A stretch of 64,000 nt of DNA from Ceratotherium simum simum (GCF_000283155.1 NW_004454181.1:18461673-18525672); one strand, 5' to 3'. Shown: positions 10,915 through 21,780, counted from the first letter of the stretch. A program made the numbers and translations. The notes: generated by a model from the letters alone, not told the origin.

Positions 10915-11500
10915 GGCAGCAAGTATTTCTTGAGCTCCCACTTTGTGCTTAGCACCCCACTGCTGGTCGAGGTCCCTGCTTCCCAGGAACAAACAGCCCT
11001 GTGGGGTGGGAGTGGGGACTGGGATGTGGAGGGACAGAGAGGGAAACAGGCTGACAATGCAAAGTGATAAGTGCTGGGGGGACTGGGATCAACTAAAGGG
11101 ATTACCACCGAGTGGGATGTGAGGGATCAGGGAAGGCCGCCTGGAGGAAGTGATGTGGAAACGAGTCTGAAGAAGGAATCAAAGCCAGGAAGGGGGCCGG
11201 CCCTGTGGTGTACTGGTCAACTTCCCACACTCCGCTTCAGCGGCCCGGGGATCACGGGTTCAGATCCCCGGTGTGGACCTACTCACTGCTTATCAAGCCA
11301 TGCTGTGGTAGCGTCTCACATAGAAAATAAAGGAAGATTGGCACAGATGTTAGCTCAGAGACGATCTTCCTTAAGCAAAAAAAAAAAAAAAAAGCCAGGG
11401 AGAGTTGGGGGTGCAGTGCGGGAGAGTGTTCCAGGCAAGAGTCCCCGGGGAGAGGCCAGCTCTGGGACAGAGAGAGTGTGGGGATTTCTTATAGGATGCA
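10915..11500 (-). mobile_element. L2 remnant split by ERE
   Basis: AAGTATTTCTTGAGCTCCCA, AAGTGATAAGTGCTGGGGGG, GGGAAGGCCGCCTGGAGGAA, and after the ERE AGTGTTCCAGGCAAGAG. Confidence 0.8.
11192..11390 (+). mobile_element. ERE SINE, older diverged copy
   Basis: Head GGGGCCGGCCCTGTGGTGTA, tail with 17 or so A. Target repeat AAAGCCAGG on both sides; inserted in an antisense L2. Confidence 0.93.
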
Positions 11501-11569
11501 GGAGCCACGTGGCATTGTCTCCAGCTACCTTTGAACCCAGATATCTTTTAGCAGAACTTGGGCACATCT

Positions 11570-11725
11570 GCCTTGTCTGGTCTTACTGTGTACATGTCTC
11601 TGCCTGGGGTGCCAGTGAGTTCCTCAGCCCAGGACTGGGCATCTCTCTGTGGCTGCCCTGCTGGCTGGCACAGGGCCAGACACATGGTAGGGCTCAATGT
11701 CTGTTGAATGGTTCTGTTGCAAGTT
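11570..11725 (+). mobile_element. L2 3' end
   Basis: GGCACAGGGCCAGACACATG, GTAGGGCTCAATGTCTGTTG then AATGG. Confidence 0.65.
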
Positions 11726-11769
11726 CATGATCTCCCACAGAGAGGATAGAGATCCAGGCACAAGGAGTC

Positions 11770-12300
11770 ATCAGCTCGTCAGATATTTGTTGAGGACCTA
11801 ATGTGTGTCAGACGTGGGCTACACACAGGGGACTTAGGAGAGAACAAGCAAACGAGGTTCCTGCTGGATTGGAGTTTCCACTCCACTGGGGGAGACACAG
11901 CATGTGCAGAATCTCAGATGGTGATGACCGCTGGAACGAGGAGCAAACAGGGCTTGTAATAGGAGGGTGGGTGGGGGTGGCCAGGGAAGCTGGGTTGGGG
12001 AAGTGTCGTGGGGCCATCTCTTATGTGGAAACCTGCAGGAGATGCAAGAGGTCAGAAGGGCAGGAGACGTGGCACCCTGGAGAGTCAGAGGAGCAGAAAG
12101 AAAGCCACAGAGGCTGGAGCACAGGGAATCAGGATGTGAGTCGGGGGACAGGGGGGAGATGGGCAGGGGCCCAGGTGCACAGCACACTGTGGGAAGGTAA
12201 GGTTTGGGATTTTATTCCAAGTCAACTAGGGAACCTTCTGAGGTTCTAAGCAGGGGTCTGGCAGGATCTGATGTGCACTTTTAAAATATCATGATAGCCC
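11770..12300 (-). mobile_element. L2 remnant
   Basis: TCAGATATTTGTTGAGGACC, GGAGAGAACAAGCAAACGAG, GGTCTGGCAGGATCTGATGT. Confidence 0.8.
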
Positions 12301-12479
12301 CAAATAAAGAATTGTTGGAGCTCTCCTCTCTCCCCCAATGGATGGATTCAGGATATACTCTCGAGGATCGATCAAAACAACTTGCCAATGCACTGGACGT
12401 GGGTGGAGGGGATGGGGGAGTCCTAGAGGGCTCCTGGCTTTGGGGCCTATGCATCCGGTTACTCTGAAGTGTTCTCTGT

Positions 12480-12600
12480 CGAAAGAGCTCAGTTTGGGGG
12501 TCAGACAGGCCCAGATTTCAATCCTTATTTAACCTCTTCAAGCTTCAGTTTTCACTTCTGAAACATGGGGACAAAAATGACGGTTGCACATAGAAGGTGT
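12480..12600 (+). mobile_element. MIR fragment
   Basis: TTAACCTCTTCAAGCTTCAG and TGAAACATGGGGACAAAAAT. Confidence 0.7.
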
Positions 12601-12729
12601 TAATTCATGTCCTTTGACCAAAGAGATTACAGATGTCCGGGAAAATAAAGTGTTCTGTCCAAGGTCACATAGCCAGACTAAGCAATTCCAAGTTTGTTCA
12701 AACAGAGGGAAACAAGGAAGGAGAGTAGG

Positions 12730-12905
12730 GGCCGGAGGCTGACCTAATACGCAGTTCAGATCTTGGCTCTGCGCCTCAGTCTCCTCACTTGTAAAGTGGG
12801 GCTCTGTTTTTTCAGTCTCCTAGGCCTGGGGTGATTAAATGAGATATTGCATGGTTAGCACCTAGCCCAGCGCCTGTTGGGTAGTAAGCACTCAGAAAAC
12901 GGGGG
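12730..12905 (+). mobile_element. MIR SINE
   Basis: CTCAGTCTCCTCACTTGTAA, GATTAAATGAGATATTGCAT, CCTAGCCCAGCGCCTG. Confidence 0.8.
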
Positions 12906-12984
12906 AGTGCAGGACACAACAAGGCACCCTCCTAACCTCCAAGTCCCCATCTTCTGCTGGGGACACATACCAGCCACACGTGAA

Positions 12985-13140
12985 GAATAACATCATTCAC
13001 ACAGTACCATCGTCTCCTGTCTGGCTTCGTCACCACATGCACGCTGAAGTAGGTCAGTATTTTACAGACCAGGAAACAGCTCCAGAAAGGCAAGGAACCA
13101 GCCCCCAAACCGACAGTGCAAAGCCTGGGCTCTAAACTAG
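12985..13140 (-). mobile_element. MIR SINE
   Basis: TTTTACAGACCAGGAAACAG and AAAGCCTGGGCTCTAAACTA. Confidence 0.7.
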
Positions 13141-13245
13141 GGGTTGCACGCTGCTGCCTGGGACTAAGCCGCCTGTTTTAGTGCAGCCTGCTAGCTAGAA
13201 ATGGTTGCTAGGTTTTTAAATAACTGAAAAAAAAAATAAAAAGAA

Positions 13246-13504
13246 GGGGGCCGGCCCCGTGGCGTAGCGGTTAAGCGCGCGCGCTCTGCTGCTAGCGGCC
13301 CTGGGTTCGGATCCTGGGTGCGCACTGATGCACTGCTTGTCAGGCCATGCTGTGGCGGCATCCTGTATAAAGTGGAGGAAGATGCGCACAGATGTTAGCC
13401 CAGGGCCAGTCTTCCTCAGCAGGAAAAAAAAAAAGAGGATTGGCATGGATGTTAGCTCAGGGCTAATCTTCTTCACAAAAAAAATAAATAAATAAAAAGA
13501 AAAA
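13246..13504 (+). mobile_element. ERE SINE, first of tandem pair
   Basis: B-type copy with full head GGGGGCCGGCCCCGTGGCG and its own A-rich tail (AAATAAATAAATAAA). Followed without spacer by another ERE. Confidence 0.93.
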
Positions 13505-13760
13505 GGGGCCGGGCCAATGGCGCCATGGTTAAGTGCGCGGGCTCCACTTCAGCAGCCCAGGGTTCGCAGGTTCAGATACCGGGCGCGCGCCCCGACGCAC
13601 CGCTTGTCAGGCCATGCTGTGGTGGCGTCCCATATAAAGTGGAGGAAGATGGGCACGGATGTTAGCTCAGGGCCAGTCTTCCTCAGCAAAAAGAGAAGGA
13701 TTGGCATTGGATGTTAGCTCAGGGCTACTCTTCCTCACAAAAAAAAAGATTAAAAAAAAA
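13505..13760 (+). mobile_element. ERE SINE, second of tandem pair
   Basis: B-type copy starting GGGGCCGGGCCAATGGCG. The AAAAGAAG motif before the first copy recurs after this one, fitting insertion into one A-rich site of a hAT-Charlie remnant. Confidence 0.93.
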
Positions 13761-14164
13761 GAAGACTAAAATTTGACACGTGAGAATTATAAGAAATTCA
13801 CATTTCAGCAGCCAGAGCAAAGTCTTTTGGGAACACAGCCCTGCTCATTTGTTTACTATCGTCCATGGCGGCTTTTGTTACAAGGGCAGAGTTGAGTACT
13901 TGTGACAGACAGCCTACTGCCTGGAAAGCCTCAAATATTTACTATCTGGTCCTTTATAGAAAGTGTCCAGACCCCTGCTGGAAAGCACAGCTGGACCGCC
14001 ACAGTTCTCTCTCCCCAAGGAGGCAGGTGAACAAATGCCATCCGCGATAACCCAGGGTCCTCCTGAAGGCTATGGAGGAGGAAGACATTCACATGCGGAG
14101 AAGGCAAGTCAGTGCAGAGACCTCTCCAAGCGGGAGGCACCTTGGAGAAATCGAGTCCAGTCCC

Positions 14165-14250
14165 CTCTTTTTAGATGAGAAAAACTGAGGCCCAGAGACT
14201 TGAGGCAGCCTGCCCGAGGCCACCCAGCGCGTGGCTAACAGCCAGATCCC
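14165..14250 (-). mobile_element. MIR fragment
   Basis: TTTTTAGATGAGAAAAACTG ... GGCCACCCAGCGCGTGGCTA. Confidence 0.7.
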
Positions 14251-14770
14251 GGGGGCTGTCTCTCTCTCTCTCTCTGGGGAGACGCGGGCCAGCGCCCGGG
14301 TGGGCGGTGCCTCGGGCCCCTGGGGCCTGTTTGGTTCAGTTGGGCCGCAGGCGGGGGAGCGCTGAAGGGCGCACGGGCTGGGGAGCCGAGTGGCCGCGGA
14401 GGACCGTGGCGGCATCTCCCCGGCGGGGAAGGCGAGGCGCCTGTGTCTCGGCCTCAGCCTCTTTCCCTCTCTCCGCTCTGCGATGCATCCAGCTTTGCCT
14501 CCACCCCACCGCCTAGTTCTAAGGCGAGTCCTGCGCTCAGCCAGCTGGTTGCCTGGGCCCGGGGATTTGTCCAGGCTGGTTTTTTTTTCCTTCTATTTTG
14601 CAAAGCACGGAAGACACACCCAGCTCCCTGCGGCTCTGAAAGCAGCATTTGATCCGCGCGGTTGGGGAGCTCTTGGCTGATAAGGCATCGGGAGGAGCTG
14701 CCGGAGGGCAGCCCTGGCGTGCGCGGTGGCTGCAGCCGCCCGCTGGAATCCGAGCCTCGCCCCAGCCTGT
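14215..14770. promoter_or_regulatory. Orphan CpG-rich patch
   Basis: CpG density far above its surroundings between about 14215 and 14450, moderate to 14770, including ACGCGGGCCAGCGCCCGGG and GGCCGCGGAGG. No TATA box and no recognised exon. Antisense open frames of up to 195 codons occur here but match nothing I know. It could be an alternative or lncRNA promoter, or the upstream promoter of FABP6 reading leftward; both are inference. Confidence 0.55.
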
Positions 14771-14859
14771 TTCCCTCCGGGGTGAGCTGGGAGGGCCGCC
14801 CTGGAGGAATCCAGAAGGCTCCTTTGTCTTGCAGCCTGGAGAATAATACAAGCAATAGC

Positions 14860-15880
14860 AAACATTGATTAAAGGTGTGGCTTAGAGTAGGTGCTCCGAG
14901 AGTAGCTGTGGAACTGTTAGATCCTTCACCACCAGAAGGCCGAGCTTCCCATGGCGTCCATCCTCCATCACCTGGACCCTGCTTCCCACAAGTCCCAGCA
15001 CGACTCCTAATCTGACCCAAGTTTCCCCCTTCTGTGACCACCCTTCCATGGTGCCCTCAGGAGCCCAATCATTAGAAAAGTGCTGGATCCTCAGTCTCTT
15101 CTCCACACCTTCCCTTCCATTCCCTGCCCCGAAACCTGCCCCACTCCCACCCCAGGACCCTGCTCCTTTACATGCCCCTTAAGGGAAGCTGTTAATTTCC
15201 TCACACACCCCTATAGACCAGGGTCTGTGGGTAAGGTCAGTCTTACCCTGGACTTGCAACCCATGTCTCCCTTCTTGTAAACACACTACTTCCTGTGGAC
15301 TTAATACTGCCAATGTTGACAGCCCACAACCCCTATTGTAACTCTCTCCTACAAGCTTCTTAGAAGCAGCTCTCAGTGGTCAGACATCTTCTCCTTTAAT
15401 CCCATCATCACTTCACCCTCCACCCATCTGAGCCACTTCCTCCCACTGTAGCATCCTATTGCCAGCGTCACACCTCCTCCGAAATCCCAATCTCAGGGGG
15501 CTTTGCTCTCTTTGACCAGCACCTCCTCTCCGTCCTATTCACTTATCCTCCCTCCAGCATCTCTTCAGCCTCATCCGGACCTCCCAGCCATTGTCCCTGT
15601 TAGTCACTGTCCCCCTTCCTTCCAGACCTGTCCCCAGACACCCAGTTCCCCTTCCCAGACTCACCGGAGTATTAGTTTTGTGTGTATTCCTCTTGCATGG
15701 AATGCTCCCTTGAATAGCTTTGGTTCTTCCACAAAAACGTCCTGATTTTCTTCCTCCCTCACTGACTGCTCCTAAACAGATTCCTCCTCGATTTGGCATC
15801 CAAATGTCGTGCGCTCCTCCACGTGTGGTCCTTGAAATCCTTCTTTTTCATGTCAACACTCTTCTAGGTGATCTATTCTA
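14860..15880. other. Pyrimidine-rich sequence, possibly old LINE
   Basis: CT-rich, L2-like phrasing in places (CTCTTGCATGGAATGCTCCC near 15693). No gene supported. Confidence 0.45.
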
Positions 15881-15892
15881 TGCTGTGACTTT

Positions 15893-15899
15893 TGCGTGC

Positions 15900-15930
<31 letters not shown>

Positions 15931-16164
15931 TGTGTGGAAGATCAGCCCTGAGCTAACATCCAATGCCAATCCTCCTCTTTTTTGCTGAGGAAGATTGGCC
16001 TTGGGCTAACATCCATGTCCATCTTCCTCTACTTTATATGGGACGCCGCCACAGCATGGCTTGACAAGCGGTGCGTCAATACGTGCCCAGGATCCGAACC
16101 TGCGAACCCTGGGCCCCCAAAGCAGAGTGTGCGCACTTAACCACTGTGCCACCGGGCCAGCGCC
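15893..16164 (-). mobile_element. ERE SINE with GC/GT dinucleotide tail
   Basis: B-type copy. Target repeat TGCTGTGACTTT at 15881-15892 and 16165-16176. The expected A-rich tail is replaced by an alternating (GC)n(GT)n run at 15894-15935. Confidence 0.93.
15894..15935. repeat. (GC)n(GT)n alternating purine-pyrimidine tract
   Basis: Roughly ten CG/GC steps followed by roughly eleven GT steps: a classic Z-DNA-prone sequence. Lies at the 3' tail of an antisense ERE. Confidence 0.9.
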
Positions 16165-16179
16165 TGCTGTGACTTTAAA

Positions 16180-16780
16180 TAGCGCACATATGCCAATCAC
16201 ACCAAGGTTATTTCTTCAGTTCTGACTTCTCCAGTGTCCAACCACTAGCTGACCTCTCCACGTGATTGTCTAGTAGTCCTCTCAGAGCTAATGTGTATTC
16301 ATCAGAGTGACTATCTGCTCTTCTCTTGTTGATAGGATTCTCTCCCCATCTACCCAATGTAACCGCAGGCCCTCCAGGACCAGTTCAACTGACCCCATCT
16401 TATCAACAGAGTAATTAAGAGTGGTTTTTCAGGAACTGAGACCCCTTGTCCAGTTCAGGCCAGTCGAGACCACCAAACCCTCAACGGGGCCTGCGCAAAT
16501 GCTCAACAAGTGACCTGTTTGATGTCAAGGAGCTAAAAACTCCACCCTCAGATCATGGTAATGCCGCCATTTTGTGCACAGGCGTCCTATGGAGAGGCCT
16601 AAATCCTGACTACACTTGTGCAGATCATCCATTACTTCACTTCTCCTTACCTCCAATCATCTCTCTCCACACTTCAGACCACCCTGCTCTTCATCCCATA
16701 AATTGTACCCCAAGCCCTGGAATGGGGAGACAGATCTAAGAGCATGTGCACCTGTCTCCTTGTAGATTGATCGTGCAAGA
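16180..16780. other. Unassigned sequence between ERE and L2
   Basis: No gene. GCCGCCATTTTGTGCACAGG near 16563 carries a reverse YY1-like GCCGCCATTTT, which matches the YY1 consensus on the minus strand. Confidence 0.5.
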
Positions 16781-16784
16781 TAAA

Positions 16785-17965
16785 GCTACATTTCTTCTCC
16801 CAAAAGCTGATGCTGTAATACTTGGCTTTTTTTTTAATGCACATCAGATAGGAGAACGCCATTTGTGCAGTAACACCAATCCTGCTTCCCCTAGTCTTCC
16901 CCATTGCAGTAAATGGCATTCCACCCACAGGCGCTCAAGCCCCCACAAGGCGCCATCTTGATTCCTCTCCTCCCTCCCATGGCCAGAACCAACCTCTCAG
17001 GAGTCCTTGTCCACTCCAACACATGTCCCTAAAGCACTCGTTTCCCTTGGTCTCCCACACATAAGTCTGAGCCCTGAACACTTGTCCCTTAGATTATCGA
17101 TATCTCTTCGTGACTGGTCTCTCCAATTCTTCCCTGAGGCCCTACCATCTGTTCTCTACACAGCAGCCAGAGTGACCTGTCAGGTCAGGTCATACCTCTG
17201 CTCAAAATCCCACCATGGCTCCCATTTCCTTCTGAGTGAAAGTCTCTACAATGTCCTGCAAGGCCCAATGATCTGGGCCCCATGACCCTCCTGTCTTACT
17301 CCGTTCGGGCTGCTGTAAGAAAATACTACTGACTGGGTGGCTTATAAACAACAGACCTTTGTTTCTCACAGTTCTAGAGGCTGGAAGTCTCAGATCAGGG
17401 TGCCAACTTGGTAAGGTGAGGGCCCTCTTCAGGGTCACAGACTTCTTGTTGTATCTTTCATGGCAGAGGGGTGCCAGGGATCTCTCTGGAGCCTCCTTTA
17501 TTAGGGTACTAATCCCATTCATGACGGCTCTGCCCTCATGACCTAATCACCTCCCAAAGGCCTCATTTCCTAGTACCATCACCTTGTGAGTTATGATTTC
17601 AACATATGAATTTGCGGGGACACAAACATTCAGATCATAGCCCCTCTCTGACTCATCTCCTGCTAGTCTACTCGGCTAAAAGGGCCTCCCCCTGTTCCTG
17701 CCACCGGGCCATTGCACTGGTGGTCCCCTCTGCCTGGGAAGCTCACTCCCTCAACTCCCATGTTCAGTTCAACGTCATCTTCTCAGTGCCCAGAGGAGAC
17801 AACTTTGTTCATTGTTTCAAAGTCTCCTTAGGGGCCAGAGGTGGCACTGTCACCGAGAGCAGGAATTTGTGTCTGTATCGCCCTCTGATGTATACTCTGC
17901 ACCTGGAACAGTGCCTGGCGCACAGGACGCCCTTCAAAAGTATTTTCAGAATAAATGAAATCAAA
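16785..17965 (+). mobile_element. Long L2 remnant split by MaLR LTR
   Basis: CACAGCAGCCAGAGTGACCT, CTGCTCAAAATCCCACCATG, CAATGTCCTGCAAGGCCCAA, then after the LTR CTCATCTCCTGCTAGTCTAC and GGCCATTGCACTGGTGG in L2 order. Confidence 0.85.
17292..17642 (-). mobile_element. ERVL-MaLR LTR (MST/MLT1-like)
   Basis: TCCGTTCGGGCTGCTGTAAG, CACTGACTGGGTGGCTTATA-type start, CATGACCTAATCACCTCCCA, CAACATATGAATTTGCGGGG. Solo LTR; no retroviral genes seen. Confidence 0.85.
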
Positions 17966-18207
17966 TTCCTGAAGCCTTAGGGCCTTAGCCCTAGCAGTTC
18001 CTCCTTCAGCTTTTGCAGTTGAGAAGTCAAGGCCCCTTCCCTGGGCTACAGCCCCCAACTTCTCTCGCATTTTCCAGATAACACTTATGGTCACCTGATG
18101 TATTTAGTGTGTGTCTCTCCTACCTGGTGGGGAAAGTTGACTGTCTCCTTTCCCTGTAGTATCTCCCAGTAGGCACACAACAGATTCTTAGTAAATACCA
18201 ACTAGGT

Positions 18208-18428
18208 CAGGATTTCTCCATTTCCACACTATTGACATTTTGGGCTGGAACATTCTTTGTTATGGGGACTATCTTGTGCATTGTGGGATGTCTAGCAGCA
18301 TCCCTGGCCTCTATCCACTAAATGCCAATAGTAACCCTGCCTCAGTTGTGACACCCAAAAATGCCTCCAGGAGTTGACAAATTTTCACCAGGGGGCAAAA
18401 TTGGCCCTGGTTGGGACCCACTGTATTA
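18208..18428 (-). mobile_element. MER5A (hAT-Charlie)
   Basis: CTATTGACATTTTGGGCTGG, TTGTGCATTGTGGGATGTCT, AAATTTTCACCAGGGGGCAA. Confidence 0.9.
18385..18398 (+). promoter_or_regulatory. CTCF-like motif inside MER5A
   Basis: TCACCAGGGGGCAA matches the 14-base core CCASYAGRKGGCRS at 12 positions. Confidence 0.5.
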
Positions 18429-18429
18429 G

Positions 18430-18860
18430 GTGAATAAATGGGTGAATGAATGAATGAGTGAACTCAGTTCTGAGGCCTACCTCGAGCCCTTTCCTCTACT
18501 CTCTAGACTCAAAAGTACATTCCTGCAGAAAGCTCCCCAGCCCTATTGAGAGAGAGCACAGATAAGGCTTGGCCATAAATCTCCCAAAACAATGTCCCAA
18601 AGCCTGACACCCATAGAACCAACACCTTCTAAAACCTCCAAAAGTCCCTCGGTCGTATAAAGTTTATAGTTATTCAATATGTAGCAAAGGTTTTACCTCC
18701 CAGGTGTGTGTGTGTGTGTGTGTCTCCAGGGTCGGGGTTGGGATGGAAACTGGCACCATCCCCTCTCTCACACTCAAGCCTTTCCAGGTAATATTTGCAT
18801 TGCTATACTTCTCCCTCACCCTCCAACCTAGCCCTGAATATTGAAAGGGAGGAAAAGGTC
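18430..18860. other. Unique sequence with GAAT and GT microsatellites
   Basis: (GAAT)n-like run at 18430-18465 and (GT)n at 18703-18722. No gene. Confidence 0.6.
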
Positions 18861-18865
18861 TTTGG

Positions 18866-19164
18866 TTTTTTTTTTTTTTTTTAAGGAAGATCAGCCCTGA
18901 GCTAACATCCATGCTAATCCTCCTCTTTTTGCTGAGGAAGACCAGCTCTGAGCTAACATCTATTGCCAATCCCCCTCCTTTTTTTCCCCCCAAAGCCCCA
19001 GTAGATAGTTGTATGTCATAGTTGCACATCCTTCCAGTTGCTGTATGTGGGATGTGGCCTCAGTATGGCCGGAGAAGCGGTGCATCGGTGCGCGTCTGGG
19101 ATCCGAACCAGGGCCGCCAATAGTGGGGCGCGTGCACTTAACCGCTAAGCCACGGGGCCGGCCC
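18866..19164 (-). mobile_element. ERE SINE, composite A+B tail
   Basis: About 300 bp: from its 3' end it has the two GATGTTAG-type blocks of B tails, then the CCCCAGTAGATAGTTGTATG block of A tails, then the tRNA-like head. Near-repeats GGTCTTTGGTTTTT and GGTCCTTGGGTTTTT flank it. Confidence 0.93.
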
Positions 19165-19239
19165 TGGTCCTTGGGTTTTTAAATCCACTCTTTCTTCCCA
19201 AATAACTTCTATCGGTCACAGCTGAAAGAAATATGTATT

Positions 19240-19420
19240 CATATATTTATTCAACTAAACTTTATTAAGTATCTGCATGTGCCTGGGACTATGTTAAGTG
19301 CCTTATACATTAACTGTATATTTTATATCCATTTAATCTTCACAACAACTCTATGAGATAATGTTATTACCCATTTCACAGATGAGGATACTGAGGCACA
19401 GGGAAGGAAGATCTGGAGTC
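19240..19420 (-). mobile_element. MIR SINE
   Basis: TTAATCTTCACAACAACTCT, CATTTCACAGATGAGGATAC. Confidence 0.85.
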
Positions 19421-19559
19421 GGTTCTCTGCAGAACCTTGAGACCAGTAAGGCCTGATATCCGGGCCAATAAGTCCAGCCACACAATAGACACAGCCACAG
19501 ATCCACAGAATTTGTCTCTTCCCCATACTTCTCTTTTTGGTTCCTCATGCCCCACAGGC

Positions 19560-20150
19560 CCCACCCCTCCATTTGCCTGTCATCCCAGTCAGAAACCAGA
19601 CCTCCGCCCTGCCCCTCACTCCCAGATCTAATCAGTCACCAAAGCCCTCCTTATCTTTGGAAACTCCACCAAACCAGCCTCCAGGCAACCCCCAGCCCTG
19701 CATCCTTCCTCCAGACCCCAAGCTTTCTAAATGCAAATCTTCATGACCTGCATAACGTCTTGCAGTGGTTCCTCTTTGTCTTGGGGATAAAGTCCATACT
19801 CCAGCCGCATTTTGAATCTCCAGGTCCACCTTGCTCCTCCCTACCCTCCCAGAGCTGAAGCTCTGGCCCCTGCTGTTGCTGGCATCCGAGCCTCTGCGTG
19901 GGCTGCTCCCGGCTCCTCTCTTTGCCTGGACAACACTTAAGACTCAGCTTGGCCTTCTCTGTCCCCTAGGAATGGGTGATGCTGTGACACCCAATGCTCA
20001 TCCTACCCTACTGGAATTGCATGTCTGTCTGTCCCATCCCCCAAGTAAAACGTAAGCTGTAGAAGTGCTGGGGTCCCCTTGGTCTTGTAAGCAAGGGCCT
20101 GGCAGACACAGCAGGCGCTCAGGATTCTATCTGTTGAAGGAGTGAATGAT
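19560..20150 (+). mobile_element. L2 remnant
   Basis: CAGATCTAATCAGTCACCAA, TGCAGTGGTTCCTCTTTGTC, GGGATAAAGTCCATACTCCA, GGCAGACACAGCAGGCGCTC in L2 order. Confidence 0.85.
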
Positions 20151-20244
20151 AGACGAACAAGTGGAAGGATCAGTCTGGATGCCAAGCACAGAGGTCAGCG
20201 GGATTACACAGTTGTCCTGGTGTGGGGGTCGTCACGCTCTTTTA

Positions 20245-20425
20245 TGAAGTGGCCCAGGGCCTTGGCTTTGGGGTGAGATAAACAGGTCCGCATCCCGTTT
20301 CCGACAATATCTGTGGATGTGGCATTAGCTGGGCTCCTTGGCCTCACTGTGCCGTGGGTTGTCCTCCTGTAAAATAGGATGATAACATCGTGTTCGAGTG
20401 GTTAAAATGGAAAACATGACCTGTG
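20245..20425 (+). mobile_element. MIR SINE
   Basis: CCTTGGCTTTGGGGTGAGAT ... CTGTAAAATAGGATGATAAC. Confidence 0.7.
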
Positions 20426-20504
20426 GAAGGGCTCTGCAGACAGTATTTATCAAACGGTGGTTCTATTTCTGCTGCTCAGCAAGGGGCACGATGACAAAGA
20501 TGAG

Positions 20505-20700
20505 GATTTGGCAATCAGGCTGCCTGGGCCCAAATCTTGACTTTTCCATGTATTAGCTGTGTGACTTTGGGCAAATTACTCAACCACTCTGAGCCTCAGC
20601 TTTGCTGGGTAAATTGGGGTAATAGTACCTACCCCGCAGGGTTGCTGTGAGAATAAAATAAGATAATGTATGTAAAGCAGTTAGCACGGTGCCCCAGGAG
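20505..20700 (+). mobile_element. MIR SINE, well preserved
   Basis: AGCTGTGTGACTTTGGGCAA, GGTAATAGTACCTACCCCGC, AATGTATGTAAAGCAGTTAG. Confidence 0.9.
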
Positions 20701-21295
20701 TGGTTGACTGTGTTTTTAGCCGTAACTCCTGTAGCACACATAAGTCTCATAATGCGGTGTGATGGGCAAGAACCCTCGGTCCTCCATGAATGACTTGGAG
20801 ACAAAAGCCTTCTGTCTGCTGTTCAGTTTCCACATCTGTACAAAGGCTCAGCTCAATGGCTCCTTCAAGCTCTGAAATGCCATGATTCTGAGCCCTGCCT
20901 GGTCTTTGTCAGCCCCGACACTCCCTGCACCCCCTCTCCAGGGATGCCCACTTTCCAAGGAAAGAGGAAAGACTCCTTTTCCGTCTCTCCAGCTCTGCTC
21001 CCTCGGCCTCATCAAAGCTGGCTTACCCGTGACTCATCCCCTCTGGGGTTGCCAGGCTTCCCACTTCCAGTGGGTGCTAATGGGTTAATCAGAGGCACTA
21101 ATGGAACCACCGGGAACTCAGTGTTCGCTCACTAATGGGTCGCCCCATCTGCCCTGGCTGTAACACAATGCCTTCACCCTGGTAAAATGCACTCAGGGAT
21201 TTCCTGTTGGCTCCAGTCTGCTGGTTCCTGACATCTTGAGAGGCAAAAGGCTGGAGAGGGAAGGAGAGGGATTGACAGAGTGGGGGCGGAGAGGA
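20701..21295. other. Unique sequence
   Basis: No gene, RNA or strong repeat seen. Confidence 0.5.
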
Positions 21296-21297
21296 GA

Positions 21298-21450
21298 GGC
21301 TCTGAACCAGCAGTCCCATCCCAGCTCTGCCACTGACTTGCTGTGTGAGCTTGCACAAATCCATGCCCCTCTCTGGGCCTCAGTTTCCTCATATGTAACA
21401 TGAAGTGGGTTGGGCTGTAAAGGCCTTGCTGGAGCTAACATTCTATAATT
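21298..21450 (+). mobile_element. MIR SINE
   Basis: CAGCTCTGCCACTGACTTGC, GGGCCTCAGTTTCCTCATAT. Confidence 0.85.
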
Positions 21451-21780
21451 TTCAAATCCTGTCACTTTTGCAGCTGAGGTGAATGTCTTTCCAACATCAT
21501 TCAACATCCAAAAACTGTTAAGCATCTATGATGTGCCAGCCTATGCCAGGCTCTGTGGACCAGGGGGAAGTCTGTGTGTGTGAATGAGGCACGGGCCCAA
21601 CCCCCCCCCAGGAGCTCTCACGCTCGGTGCCACCCTACCACAGTTCTTCTGTTTACAACATGGAGGAGAGCAGGGAGGCCTCCACTCTCACTGAGGGCCT
21701 CCGTGTGCCGGGCTGAGGACACAGGGAAAATACAGATAGTTGAAGAGCTTTCAGTCCTTTTAGTTCTCTGACTACACCAT
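21451..21780. other. Mixed unassigned sequence
   Basis: A short L2-like phrase (CTATGATGTGCCAGCCTATG) at 21525-21545; otherwise nothing recognised. Confidence 0.5.

Larger units (their letters stand above)
13145..13990 (+). mobile_element. hAT-Charlie remnant (MER20-like) split by two EREs
   Basis: Left part GCCGCCTGTTTTAGTGCAGC; right part resumes at ACTAAAATTTGACACGTGAG and ends GGAACACAGCCCTGCTCATT ... ATATTTACTATCTGGTCCTT ... CAGACCCCTG, the MER20-type 3' consensus. Confidence 0.75.

Noticed and set aside
11071..11730. 219-codon frame
   Set aside because: Crosses L2, an ERE and its A tail (poly-Lys).
14454..15041. 195-codon minus-strand frame in the CpG-rich patch
   Set aside because: Overlaps other long frames in GC-rich DNA, no homology that I recognise and no clear splice or initiation context. 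Kept only as part of the CpG observation.
17878..17891. CTCF-like word on minus strand (CATCAGAGGGCGA)
   Set aside because: Mismatch at a key position of the core; weaker than the sites reported.
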